A stretch of 12,773 nt of DNA from DAOMOD01 sp964526035. GTDB lineage: Bacteria > Pseudomonadota > Gammaproteobacteria > Xanthomonadales > BPKI01. How positions within the stretch are numbered: the first letter of the stretch is position 1; each line of letters opens with the position of its first letter. The stretch spans positions 1-12,773 of the forward strand of contig CAZGKE010000104.1 in assembly GCA_964526035.1 (NCBI GenBank). Reading direction: 5' to 3'. Shown here piece after piece: positions 5,846-12,773 of this stretch. Under the pieces are notes generated by a model, which worked only from the letters and a program-made list of their open reading frames with translations, had not been told where the DNA came from and searched no databases. A program made the translations under genes and the position numbers.

Positions 5846-7722
5846 ATGCGCCTGTCCCGTTTCCATTTGCACACCGTCAAGGAAGTTCCCGCCGACGCCG
5901 AGATCGCCAGCCACCAGCTGATGCTGCGTGCCGGCATGATCCGCAAGCTGGCGGCCGGCATCTACACCTGGACCCCGCTCGGCCTGCGCGTGCTGCGCAA
6001 GGTCGAATCCGTGGTGCGCGAGGAGATGGAGGCGGCCGGCGCCATCGAGGTTTTGATGCCGGCCGTCCAGCCGAAGGAGCTGTGGGAGGAGACCGGACGC
6101 TGGCAGAAGTTCGGCGGGCAGCTGCTCAAGATCCGCGACCGCAAGGACGCCGAGTACTGCTTCGGCCCCACCCATGAGGAAGTCATCACCGACTTCGCCC
6201 GCGCCGAACTGAAGTCCTACAAGCAGTTGCCGCTCAACTTCTTCCAGATCCAGTGGAAGTTCCGCGACGAGATCCGCCCGCGATTCGGCATCATGCGCGC
6301 GCGCGAGTTCCTGATGAAGGACGCGTACTCGTTCCACGTCGATGCCGAGGGGCTGGAAGCCGAATACTGGAACATGTATCGGGCCTACGAACGCATCTTC
6401 ACCCGTCTCGAACTGAAGTTCCGCGCAGTGTTCGCCGATACCGGCGCCATCGGCGGCGCCATGAGCCACGAATTCCACGTGCTGGCCGACTCCGGCGAGG
6501 ACGCCATCGCCTTCTCCAACGGCTCCGACTACGCTGCCAACATTGAAATGGCGGAGGCGGTGGCGTTGCCGCCACCGCCTGAGCTGGAAGGCGAAGGGAT
6601 GCGTGCGGTGGAAACACCGACGCAGCGCAGCATTGCGGAGGTTTCAGAATTCTTGGGCGTACAGCCGTCGCAATGCGTGAAGACATTGGTCGTGATGGGG
6701 CTCAACGGCCCCTGCGCCGTTTGCGTCCGTGGCGACCACGAACTCAATGAGGTCAAGACCGCCAAGGCGCTGGGCGTGGCGGGCGACTTCAGGCTGGCGA
6801 CCGAGGAAGAAGTCGTCGCGGCCTTCGGGTGCCAGCCCGGATTCGTCGGTCCAGTCGGGCTGGACAGGCTGCCCGAGACCATTCGCCTCGTGGTGGATGA
6901 GAGCGCGCGCGAACTTGCGAACTTTGTATGTGGCGCGAACAAAGACGGCTTTCACCTGGTCGGCGCAAGCTGGAGCGATATCGCACAGCAGATCGCGCAG
7001 ATCGATCGCCATGACCTTCGCTCGGTCCAGGAAGGCGACCCCTCCCCCGACGGCAAGGGCACGCTCGGCATCGCCCGCGGCATTGAGGTCGGCCACGTGT
7101 TCCNNNNNNNNNNNNNNNNNNNNNNNNNNNNNNNNNNNNNNNNNNNNNNNNNNNNNNNNNNNNNNNNNNNNNNNNNNNNNNNNNNNNNNNNNNNNNNNNN
7201 NNNGACGGCAAGGGCACGCTCGGCATCGCCCGCGGCATTGAGGTCGGCCACGTGTTCCAGCTCGGCCAGAAGTATGCCGAAGCCATGAATGCCGTGGTGC
7301 TCGACGAGCAGGGCAAGTCGCGGATCATGCACATGGGCTGCTATGGCGTCGGCGTGAGCCGCATCATGGCTGCCGCCATTGAGCAGAATCACGACGACCG
7401 CGGCATCTGCTGGCCGGAGCCGATGGCGCCGTGGCAGGTGGCGGTGTGCGTGATCAATCCGAAAAGCGATGCGGCCGTGACCGAAGCCGCCGAAACGCTC
7501 TACACCGAATTGCTCGAAGCCGGAGTCGACGCGCTGCTCGACGATCGCGGCTTGCGCCCGGGCTCGATGTTCGCCGACATCGAACTGATCGGCATCCCGC
7601 ATCGCGTGGTGGTGTCCGAACGCGGCATCGCAGCCGGCACCTTCGAATACCGCCAGCGTCGTGCGGCGGACAGCGAGGCGCTTGATCACGCCGCGCTCCG
7701 CGCGAGATTGGGACTGGGCTGA
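5846..7722 (+). CDS. proS: Prolyl-tRNA synthetase (bacterial type, with editing domain)
   Basis: This class II synthetase charges tRNA-Pro with proline and, through its inserted domain, edits Ala-tRNA-Pro. The N-terminus (PADAEIASHQLMLRAG) is close to that of E. coli ProS. GPTHEE (108-112) is the TXE loop, FRDE (139-142) belongs to motif 2, and the editing insertion covers about 224-405 (QCVKTLVV, CGANKDG). Motif 3, GCYGVGVSR, and an anticodon-binding domain ending in IELIGIPHRVVV follow. The frame appears to break at a run of 100 N (7104-7203), but the flanks of the gap are identical over 55 bases. Removing 155 bases joins the two parts in frame and gives 573 residues, against 572 in E. coli. 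The gene is therefore intact and the break is an assembly effect. The C-terminal part alone reads 7252-7722. Confidence 0.96.
7049..7258. other. Assembly gap with duplicated flanks
   Basis: There are exactly 100 N at 7104-7203. The 55 bases before them (7049-7103) are identical to the 55 bases after them (7204-7258). This is the pattern of two de Bruijn contigs that share a k-mer overlap (55 is a common k) and were scaffolded with a standard-length gap instead of being merged. No real sequence is likely to be missing. Confidence 0.93.
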
Positions 7723-7737
7723 GGACGAAGAACCGCC

Positions 7738-8283
7738 TCAGTCCGGCGACTGGATCCCCTGTAGCGCTTCGCGCAGACCCTCGGTCCACCATTCGGCGAG
7801 CATCGTCGCCTGTTCGTGCCCCTTGCCGGCACTTCTGGCCGGATGATCGGCGGGCGGATGTTCGAGCCGGTGTACGACCCGACCCTGGTAAACCAGGAAC
7901 ATGGCTGGAACACGCTGCACCGCGTAGCGCGTCGCCACGCCATCGCCACGCGGCAGCATCACGAACGGGAAATCCATGCCGCGCAGCGCCTCGCGCTGGT
8001 CACCCTGCTCGCCGAAGTTGACCGCGTAGACGTCCAGCGCATCGCCTTGTTCGGTCTTCAGATCGGCCAGGTGCGGCATCAGCGCCTTGCAGTACGGACA
8101 CCACGAAGCCCAGAACAGCACGACCACCGGACGCGCACCGGCGTCTGCCGGAAAGCGCACACGCTCGCCGTCGACATCGCGCAGCGCGAACTTCGGCGCG
8201 CGCTCGCCCACCTCCGGCATGGCCGCCGCAAGCGGTAGTGGCGCCGCCAGCAACAGCGTCAGCGCCAGAAGCAGGATCCTCAC
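7738..8283 (-). CDS. TlpA-like periplasmic thioredoxin
   Basis: This 181-residue protein has a signal peptide (1 to about 21) and then a thioredoxin-fold domain of the TlpA/redoxin type. The active site is FWASWCPYC, with Cys62 and Cys65; CPYC is more often seen in glutaredoxins. The cis-proline is Pro126 in RVPAMFLV. The likely role is thiol-disulfide exchange in the periplasm. It starts with GTG at 8283, which overlaps the stop of the outer-membrane protein gene (GTGA), so the two are probably translated together. The C-terminal HPPADHPARSAGKGH segment is not part of the usual fold. The gene converges on proS, and only 15 bases separate the two stop codons. Confidence 0.87.
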   Translation of the reverse strand: MRILLLALTLLLAAPLPLAAAMPEVGERAPKFALRDVDGERVRFPADAGARPVVVLFWASWCPYCKALMPHLADLKTEQGDALDVYAVNFGEQGDQREALRGMDFPFVMLPRGDGVATRYAVQRVPAMFLVYQGRVVHRLEHPPADHPARSAGKGHEQATMLAEWWTEGLREALQGIQSPD

Positions 8284-9332
8284 CAGCGGTATCCGTAGCT
8301 CATCTGCAGCAGCCAGTCGGCGAACGCGGCGTCGCCGTGGCCGCCGACCAGCCGGTCACTCTGGCTGCGCACGCGGTGCTGGTGGATGGTCCACGGCAGG
8401 CTGAAGGAAAAGCGATGCACGCCGCGCTGGAAGTTCAGCCCGGGCTCGAGATACACGGCGTAGCCGGGACGGCGGAAGCCGTCGCTGCCGCCGATCAGGT
8501 CGGTCGACGGCACGCCCTCGACGCGCACCGCCAGATCGCCGCTGATGCCCTTGTCGAACGACAGCACGCGGGTCATCCCGGTACGCACCAGGTAGGTGTC
8601 GGGGACCGACATGATCGCCTCGCTCTCGCGGCCGCGGAAAGTCGGCACGCCGCTGGTGTTGCGCGGGTTGATCAAGTATGACGCAGTGAAGAACGCGAAC
8701 GTCGACTCATCGAAGAACTGGCGGTATGCGGTCAGCTCGAGAAGCACGCCCGTGCCGCCGTCGCCGGGCTGGATCGACTGGTCGACCGTGCGCACTTCCG
8801 GACCGGTGGGTCGGTTGGCAATGTCGGTGACGTCGTCCTTGCCGGTCGGCAGCTTGATGCCGACTCCAAGGGTGATCCCGCGCAGCGGCTCGCCCTCTTC
8901 GGGGATGATCATCTCGCGGTAGGCCATCAGGCGCAGGTCGCCGATGCCGTTGGCCTGCATGGTGGAGCGGTTGACGCGGTCATGCTCGTAGAGCGACGAG
9001 CGACGCGCGAACACCACCGGCAGCGACGCGCTGAAACGCCAGCGCTGGTCATACCAGTAAGTGAGGCTGTGGTCCAAGGTATGCACGCTGTTGCGCACGT
9101 CGCTTTCATTTTCCTGCCTTTCCGGCTCCTCGTGGGTGCCGCGGAAATGCCGGTCGGAAAACAGGTAACGGTAGGCCACCGTGTACTCCCACTGGCCGCC
9201 GTGTGCGTCATGGGCGTTGTCAAGACCGATGGCCAAGGGCGCGGTGGGCCGCACCACGATGCAGCCGCTGGCAAGGACCGATTGGGCAAGCAGCAGTGCC
9301 ACGATAATGACGATGGAACGCAATAGCCGCAT
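8280..9332 (-). CDS. Predicted outer-membrane beta-barrel protein
   Basis: This 350-residue exported protein is not firmly recognised. It has a signal sequence (1-23) and ends in SYGYRW; an aromatic last residue with alternating aromatics is typical of outer-membrane barrels. The body has alternating hydrophobic/polar stretches such as WEYTVAYRYLF, WRFSASLPVVF and GITLGVGIKLPTGKDD. The last resembles proteins annotated as MetA-pathway of phenol degradation or DUF3187 transporters. Cys24 follows ASG and could be a weak lipobox, so lipidation cannot be excluded. The ATG at 9332 has AAGGA eight bases upstream. Its partner is the TlpA-like thioredoxin gene, which overlaps by 4 bases. The barrel fold is an inference; the substrate is unknown. 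Confidence 0.7.
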   Translation of the reverse strand: MRLLRSIVIIVALLLAQSVLASGCIVVRPTAPLAIGLDNAHDAHGGQWEYTVAYRYLFSDRHFRGTHEEPERQENESDVRNSVHTLDHSLTYWYDQRWRFSASLPVVFARRSSLYEHDRVNRSTMQANGIGDLRLMAYREMIIPEEGEPLRGITLGVGIKLPTGKDDVTDIANRPTGPEVRTVDQSIQPGDGGTGVLLELTAYRQFFDESTFAFFTASYLINPRNTSGVPTFRGRESEAIMSVPDTYLVRTGMTRVLSFDKGISGDLAVRVEGVPSTDLIGGSDGFRRPGYAVYLEPGLNFQRGVHRFSFSLPWTIHQHRVRSQSDRLVGGHGDAAFADWLLQMSYGYRW

Positions 9333-9390
9333 GGCGTGAATCCTTGGAGATAATCAGCCGGGCACTCTGCACGCAGGAGGCCGCATCCGG

Positions 9391-9428
9391 GTTAAGCGCA
9401 TATCAAGCTCTTGTAAAAGCTTGTTAAG
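9391..9428. promoter_or_regulatory. Candidate OmpR-family operator in the divergent gap
   Basis: On the minus strand related hexamers recur every 11 bases: CTTAAC (9428-9423), TTTACA (9417-9412) and TTGATA (9406-9401). A second exact CTTAAC lies at 9396-9391. An inverted repeat CAAGCT/AGCTTG (9404-9409/9418-9423) overlaps them. Tandem half-sites spaced by one helical turn are typical of OmpR/PhoB-type regulators, and one is encoded 1.6 kb downstream. The site lies between the barrel-protein gene and the kinase gene and could serve either or both. Confidence 0.4.
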
Positions 9429-9458
9429 GACCCCGACCATCGAGGCCACGTCGCCGAC

Positions 9459-9470
9459 TACACTGCAACC
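9459..9470 (+). promoter_or_regulatory. Candidate -10 element, leaderless start of the kinase gene
   Basis: TACACT at 9459-9464 is followed by six bases and then the ATG at 9471. Transcription from it would begin at the start codon. No Shine-Dalgarno sequence is visible before this ATG, which fits. No good -35 sequence is seen, as expected if a bound activator helps from the repeats about 60 bases upstream. Confidence 0.35.
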
Positions 9471-11021
9471 ATGCGCATCACCACCAACCGTCACCTGCTG
9501 CTGGAAGCGCTGGCCGTGCTCGTCCTGTGCATCCTGCTGCCGACGCTTGCACTGCTGCAGTACCGCTGGATCGAGCGGCTCGCCCAGCATGAACGGGAAA
9601 GCCGCGAGCAGCTCGCACAGAACGCCGCGCTGGGCCTGCAGGGCGATGTCGATGCGCGGGTGGCCGAACTGCTGGCCGCCGTGCGGCGCCTGGGTGCGCC
9701 GGGTGGAGTGCTCGATCTCGACGCCGAACACCACTTCACGGGCCACCAGCTCGCCGCGGACCTCTACTTCGTGGCGCGGAATCCGTCGCGGGTGGCTCGG
9801 CCGCTGTGGCGGCTGCACGCCGACGCCGCCGGCCGCTTCGCCGAACTCGGATGGGCGCAGATGCTGCAGACTACCGGTCCACTGGCCGTGGCCGTGGCCA
9901 CCCGCGGCTTCGGCGGCGACCTGTCGGCGACGGGCACCGCACCAGCGCTGACGCATGCCGTCGCGGCGCGACTTCCGGGCGAAGCAGAGCCGCTGCCCGG
10001 CGTTCTGGTCGCGCCGCTCGACGGTGCGGCGCTCGGCGAACTGGTTCGCCGTCTTTCACGGACGCGTATCGAACCCGCCCTCGGCGACAGCCTGAAATTC
10101 AGCATCGTTGGCGGCCGCGAGGCGGCTGCTCTCCCGCTTCTCGATGGACCCACGTTCTCCGGACAGCCCGCGGCTGGCCATTTCCGGCTCGACACGCGCC
10201 ATGGCGCCGGCTCGGCCGTCGAAGTCGCCGAAGCGCTGCGACGGCGCAACCTGGGCATCGCCTTCGGCGTTCTGCTGCTGCTCGGCGCCAGTGCTGCGCT
10301 GCTGTGGCTGACGGCACGCCGGTCTCGAACCCTGGCGGCACAGCGACTGCAGATGGTGGCTGCCGTGTCGCACGAGATGCGCACACCGCTGGCGGTCATC
10401 CTCTCGGCAGCCGCCAATCTGGCTGATGGCGTGGTGCCCGACGCCGATCGCGCGCGCGAGTACGGCGCGCTGATCCGCAGCGAATCGCAGCGCATGAAGA
10501 GACTGGTGGACAACGCGCTGCACCTGGGTGGTGTCGCGCAGCCGCGTGTCGAGGGCAACCATCGGACGCATCTGGAGGCGCTGCTGCCAGGGCTGATGCA
10601 GCGGTACTCGGGTCCGCCAGACAGCATCGAACTGGAGGGCGACACGGCTGCACTGCCGCCGCTGGCGATGGCGCCGGCCGACCTCGAGCTGGTGTTGGCG
10701 AACCTGCTCGACAATGCCCACCGCTACCGCGACGCCGATACTCCGGTTCGCTTGAGTCTCCGCAGACGCGGGGCTTGGTTGCGACTTGCTGTCGCCAACC
10801 GCTGCGGGGAGCTCGATGGCGGAGAGAGCGAACAGGTGTTCGACCCGTTCTTTCGCGGCCGCCACGCGCGCTCGGTCAACGGCGCGGGCAGCGGCCTCGG
10901 ACTCAGTCTGGTGCAAAGCATCGTGACGCGCTGCGGGGGGCGCATTGAATGCCGCCGCGTGCGTGGCGACATCGTGTTCGAGCTCGACCTGCCGCTGCAG
11001 CTGAAGGAAGCGCGCCGATGA
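9471..11021 (+). CDS. Sensor histidine kinase without HAMP domain
   Basis: This 516-residue membrane kinase has one membrane segment at about 8-30, a large periplasmic region (about 31-260) that matches no sensor domain I know, and a second membrane segment at about 261-282. The phospho-acceptor motif SHEMRTPL follows at 300-307 (His301), only about 18 residues after the membrane, which leaves no room for a HAMP domain. The ATPase domain has the N-box NLLDNAHRY (411-419), the F-box VFDPFFRG (456-463) and the G2 box GSGLGLSL (473-480). The G1 box is unusual: VANRCGEL (441-448) carries Asn where most kinases have Asp. The gene overlaps the regulator gene by 4 bases (ATGA), so the two form a two-component system. 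The signal is unknown. Confidence 0.9.
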   Translation: MRITTNRHLLLEALAVLVLCILLPTLALLQYRWIERLAQHERESREQLAQNAALGLQGDVDARVAELLAAVRRLGAPGGVLDLDAEHHFTGHQLAADLYFVARNPSRVARPLWRLHADAAGRFAELGWAQMLQTTGPLAVAVATRGFGGDLSATGTAPALTHAVAARLPGEAEPLPGVLVAPLDGAALGELVRRLSRTRIEPALGDSLKFSIVGGREAAALPLLDGPTFSGQPAAGHFRLDTRHGAGSAVEVAEALRRRNLGIAFGVLLLLGASAALLWLTARRSRTLAAQRLQMVAAVSHEMRTPLAVILSAAANLADGVVPDADRAREYGALIRSESQRMKRLVDNALHLGGVAQPRVEGNHRTHLEALLPGLMQRYSGPPDSIELEGDTAALPPLAMAPADLELVLANLLDNAHRYRDADTPVRLSLRRRGAWLRLAVANRCGELDGGESEQVFDPFFRGRHARSVNGAGSGLGLSLVQSIVTRCGGRIECRRVRGDIVFELDLPLQLKEARR

Positions 11022-11704
11022 ATCCTCGGTTGCTGCTGGTGGAGGACGAACCGGGCCTGGTGCTGACCCTGACCGACCGGCTGCGCGCCCACGGCTATCG
11101 AGTGGAGTCCTGCGGCAGCGGACGCGAGGCGCTGCGGCGACTGGCGGCGCAGGCCTTCGATCTGGTGGTGCTCGACATCATGCTGCCGGACAGCGACGGC
11201 TTCGAGGTGTGCCGCCGCCTGCGCGAGCGCGATCCGCATACGCCGGTGCTGATGCTGACCGCGCGCGATGCAGTGGAGGACCGCGTGCGCGGCCTGCGCA
11301 GCGGCGCCGACGACTACCTGGGCAAGCCCTTCGACGCCGACGAACTGCTGGCGCGGCTGGACGCGCTGCTGCGCCGCAGCGGCCAGCTGCCCGGCGGTCG
11401 CAGTGGACACCTGCGCTTCGGCGACGTGCACATCGACCTCGATGCCGCCACCTGCCATGTCGGCGGGCAGCCGGTGGATCTCAGCGCGCGCCTGTATCGA
11501 CTGCTCTGCCATCTGGCGGAGAATCCGGGCGTAGTGCTTTCACGCGACCGGCTGCTCAACGAGGTGTGGGGATACGACGCCCTGCCCTCGACGCGCACGG
11601 TCGACGTGCACATGTCGTGGCTGCGCCAGCGCATCGAGGCCGATCCGAAGAACCCGGTTCACCTCATCACCGTACACGGGCTGGGCTACAAGCTGGTCCC
11701 CTGA
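11018..11704 (+). CDS. OmpR/PhoB-family response regulator
   Basis: This 228-residue protein has a receiver domain (about 3-118) and a winged-helix DNA-binding domain (about 130-227). Receiver residues are all in place: acidic pair E9/D10, phospho-acceptor Asp53 in VVLDIML, Thr81 and Lys103 in GKPF. The C-terminal domain shows RDRLLNEVWG, RTVDVHMSWLRQRIE and the closing VHGLGYKLVP of the OmpR family. It is phosphorylated by the kinase encoded just upstream, whose stop codon overlaps its ATG. AAGGAAG lies seven bases before the start. Its targets are not shown by the sequence; the nearby 11-bp-spaced repeats at 9391-9428 are the best local candidate. Confidence 0.94.
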   Translation: MNPRLLLVEDEPGLVLTLTDRLRAHGYRVESCGSGREALRRLAAQAFDLVVLDIMLPDSDGFEVCRRLRERDPHTPVLMLTARDAVEDRVRGLRSGADDYLGKPFDADELLARLDALLRRSGQLPGGRSGHLRFGDVHIDLDAATCHVGGQPVDLSARLYRLLCHLAENPGVVLSRDRLLNEVWGYDALPSTRTVDVHMSWLRQRIEADPKNPVHLITVHGLGYKLVP

Positions 11705-11750
11705 AAACTCTGCACAGGTCCGCGCGCGTCGTGCGCGGGCTCGGGCAGAG
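11704..11750 (-). terminator. Candidate terminator of the ASPIC/UnbV gene
   Basis: Nested inverted repeats share one centre: 11708-11713/11745-11750 (CTCTGC/GCAGAG) outside and 11720-11726/11732-11738 (GC-rich, one G-T) inside. Read on the minus strand the hairpin is followed directly by TTTT (11707-11704). It lies about 25 bases beyond the stop of the minus-strand gene. On the plus strand no T-tract follows, so it would end the response-regulator transcript less well. The interior loop weakens the stem. Confidence 0.4.
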
Positions 11751-11774
11751 ACTCTCCAAGCGGCTCTCGCAGCT

Positions 11775-12773
11775 CTAGTCTTCGCGACGAATGGTCAGCA
11801 GCTGGTTGGCCGCCACCCCCCGCACCACCGTCTCGCCGCCGTCGGGCCAGGTCACGCGCAGCTCGTCGGCGCGCTCGGCGGTGCCGAGGCCGAAGGTGAG
11901 CACCGGCTCCACGTAGGACAGGTAGGAACGACCCGGCATCACGATGCGGCGCTGCACCTGGTCACCGCTGCGCAGGCTGACGCGGGCGCCGATGGCATCG
12001 CGGTTGCGGCCGTGATCGACCAGCGCCACGCGCAGCCAGCTGTGCCCGGTGGCCTGGTCATTGCGCAGCACCAGCGGCGGCCGGCCCACCTGGGTGATGA
12101 CCACGTCGAGGTCTCCGTCACCATCGAGATCGCCGAAGGCGGCGCCGCGTCCGACCACCGGCACGCCGAGGTCGCCGGCACTGTCCAGCTGCACGGTCAC
12201 CAGAGGCCGCGTACAGCGCGCGCCGCAGTTCCAGAACAGCTGCGTGGGCTGCTCGTAGTGCTGGCTCGACTGCACCGCATTGATCTCGTCCTCGACGTGA
12301 CCGTTGGTCTGCAGCAGGTCGACGCGACCGTCGAGGTCGTAGTCGAAGAAGAACAGGCCGAAGCTCAGCGCCTGGCGGCTGTCCGGACCGATGCCGGAGA
12401 CGATGGCCTCATCGGTGAACATGGCGCTGCCGCCCTGGGCGACGTAGAACGAGGTCATCTCGTTGGCGAAATTGCCTACCGCCACGGCGATGTCGGCATC
12501 GTTGCCGTACCAGGCGGCGTCGAGGCCCATGGCCCCGGTGGCTGCGCCGGCGTTGTCGAAGGCGACGCCGGCGATGGTGCCGATCTCCTCGAAGGTCCCG
12601 TCGCCACGATTGCGGAACAGGAAGTTCTGCACGGTGTCGTTGGCCACCAGCAGGTCAAGCCAGCCGTCGTCGTCGACATCGATGGCGGTCACCGCCAGCC
12701 CCTTCCCCATCGGCAGCCGCGTGGCGCGGTTCAACACTTCGATGCCGGCCGCTTCGGATACGTCGGTGAAGGT
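11775..12773 (-). CDS. FG-GAP / ASPIC-UnbV protein, 5' end outside the window
   Basis: The reading frame is open to the window edge, so the 332 residues seen are the C-terminal part of a larger exported protein. The edge text FTDVSEAAGI is the usual opening of an FG-GAP/VCBS block in CRTAC1-like proteins. Three calcium-loop motifs follow: DVDDDGWLD, DYDLDGRVD and DLDGDGDLD, each in an FG-GAP blade of a beta-propeller. The last about 90 residues (IGARVSLRSGDQ, RSYLSYVEPVLTFGLG, VTWPDGGE) form the ASPIC/UnbV domain. Such proteins are extracellular or periplasmic and of poorly known function. A GTG at 12737 is in frame but is internal, because the motif continues upstream of it. It converges on the response-regulator gene. 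Confidence 0.9.
   Translation of the reverse strand, partial: TFTDVSEAAGIEVLNRATRLPMGKGLAVTAIDVDDDGWLDLLVANDTVQNFLFRNRGDGTFEEIGTIAGVAFDNAGAATGAMGLDAAWYGNDADIAVAVGNFANEMTSFYVAQGGSAMFTDEAIVSGIGPDSRQALSFGLFFFDYDLDGRVDLLQTNGHVEDEINAVQSSQHYEQPTQLFWNCGARCTRPLVTVQLDSAGDLGVPVVGRGAAFGDLDGDGDLDVVITQVGRPPLVLRNDQATGHSWLRVALVDHGRNRDAIGARVSLRSGDQVQRRIVMPGRSYLSYVEPVLTFGLGTAERADELRVTWPDGGETVVRGVAANQLLTIRRED

Noticed and set aside
5693..6478. 261-codon minus-strand open frame across the repeats and the proS start
   Set aside because: It reads through the REP-like hairpin and the 7-bp tandem repeat and then opposite proS, so it is not a real gene.
7049..7258. The 55-bp copies as a true tandem duplication
   Set aside because: They border an N-run of exactly 100 and only one copy is needed for an intact protein.
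5846..7722. proS as a frameshifted pseudogene or two genes
   Set aside because: The frame change comes from the 100 N plus 55 duplicated bases; merging restores a full-length protein with all motifs.
11705..11774. A gene or small RNA between the convergent genes
   Set aside because: Only 70 bases remain, with a hairpin that fits a terminator; nothing supports more.

Overview
The window is high-GC bacterial DNA with tightly packed operons, most likely from a gammaproteobacterium of the Xanthomonadales/Lysobacteraceae. This rests on the bacterial-type ProS, the paired DUF4124 proteins, the REP-like hairpin ending in a CCTCCCACAG-type tail, and the hairpin-rich repeat at the left edge, all of which resemble xanthomonad sequence. 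The placement is from recall, not from a search. A run of 100 N inside proS and an exact 55-bp overlap on its two sides suggest a short-read scaffold, possibly a metagenome bin.

Layout: 1-345 has no gene and holds a cluster of hairpins, a short direct repeat and a probable terminator for the operon to its right. 346-4797 (minus strand) is a five-gene operon, read from right to left: phosphatidylserine synthase (pssA), a GAF / PP2C-SpoIIE phosphatase / RsbW-like kinase fusion, a STAS protein with a DSSG phospho-site, an MlaE-type lipid permease and an MlaF-type ATPase. Three of its four junctions are 4-base start/stop overlaps. 4798-4919 is a divergent intergenic region. 4920-5673 (plus) encodes two DUF4124 envelope proteins. 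5673-5845 holds a REP-like hairpin, a 7-bp tandem repeat and the proS leader. 5846-7722 is proS, interrupted only by the assembly gap. 7738-9332 (minus) is a two-gene unit with a predicted outer-membrane barrel protein and a TlpA-like thioredoxin. 9471-11704 (plus) is a histidine kinase/OmpR-family regulator pair, with a candidate operator in the divergent gap before it. 11775-12773 (minus) is the 3' part of an FG-GAP/ASPIC-UnbV protein that runs off the window.

The most interesting part is the minus-strand operon. It joins phospholipid synthesis (PssA), lipid transport across the envelope (MlaE, MlaF) and all the parts of a partner switch: a phosphatase, an anti-sigma-type kinase and a STAS substrate. 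STAS proteins (MlaB) are known subunits of Mla transporters. The order of genes suggests that phosphorylation of this STAS protein controls assembly or activity of the transporter, in place of (or besides) controlling a sigma factor. No MlaD (MCE) or MlaC gene is present in the window.
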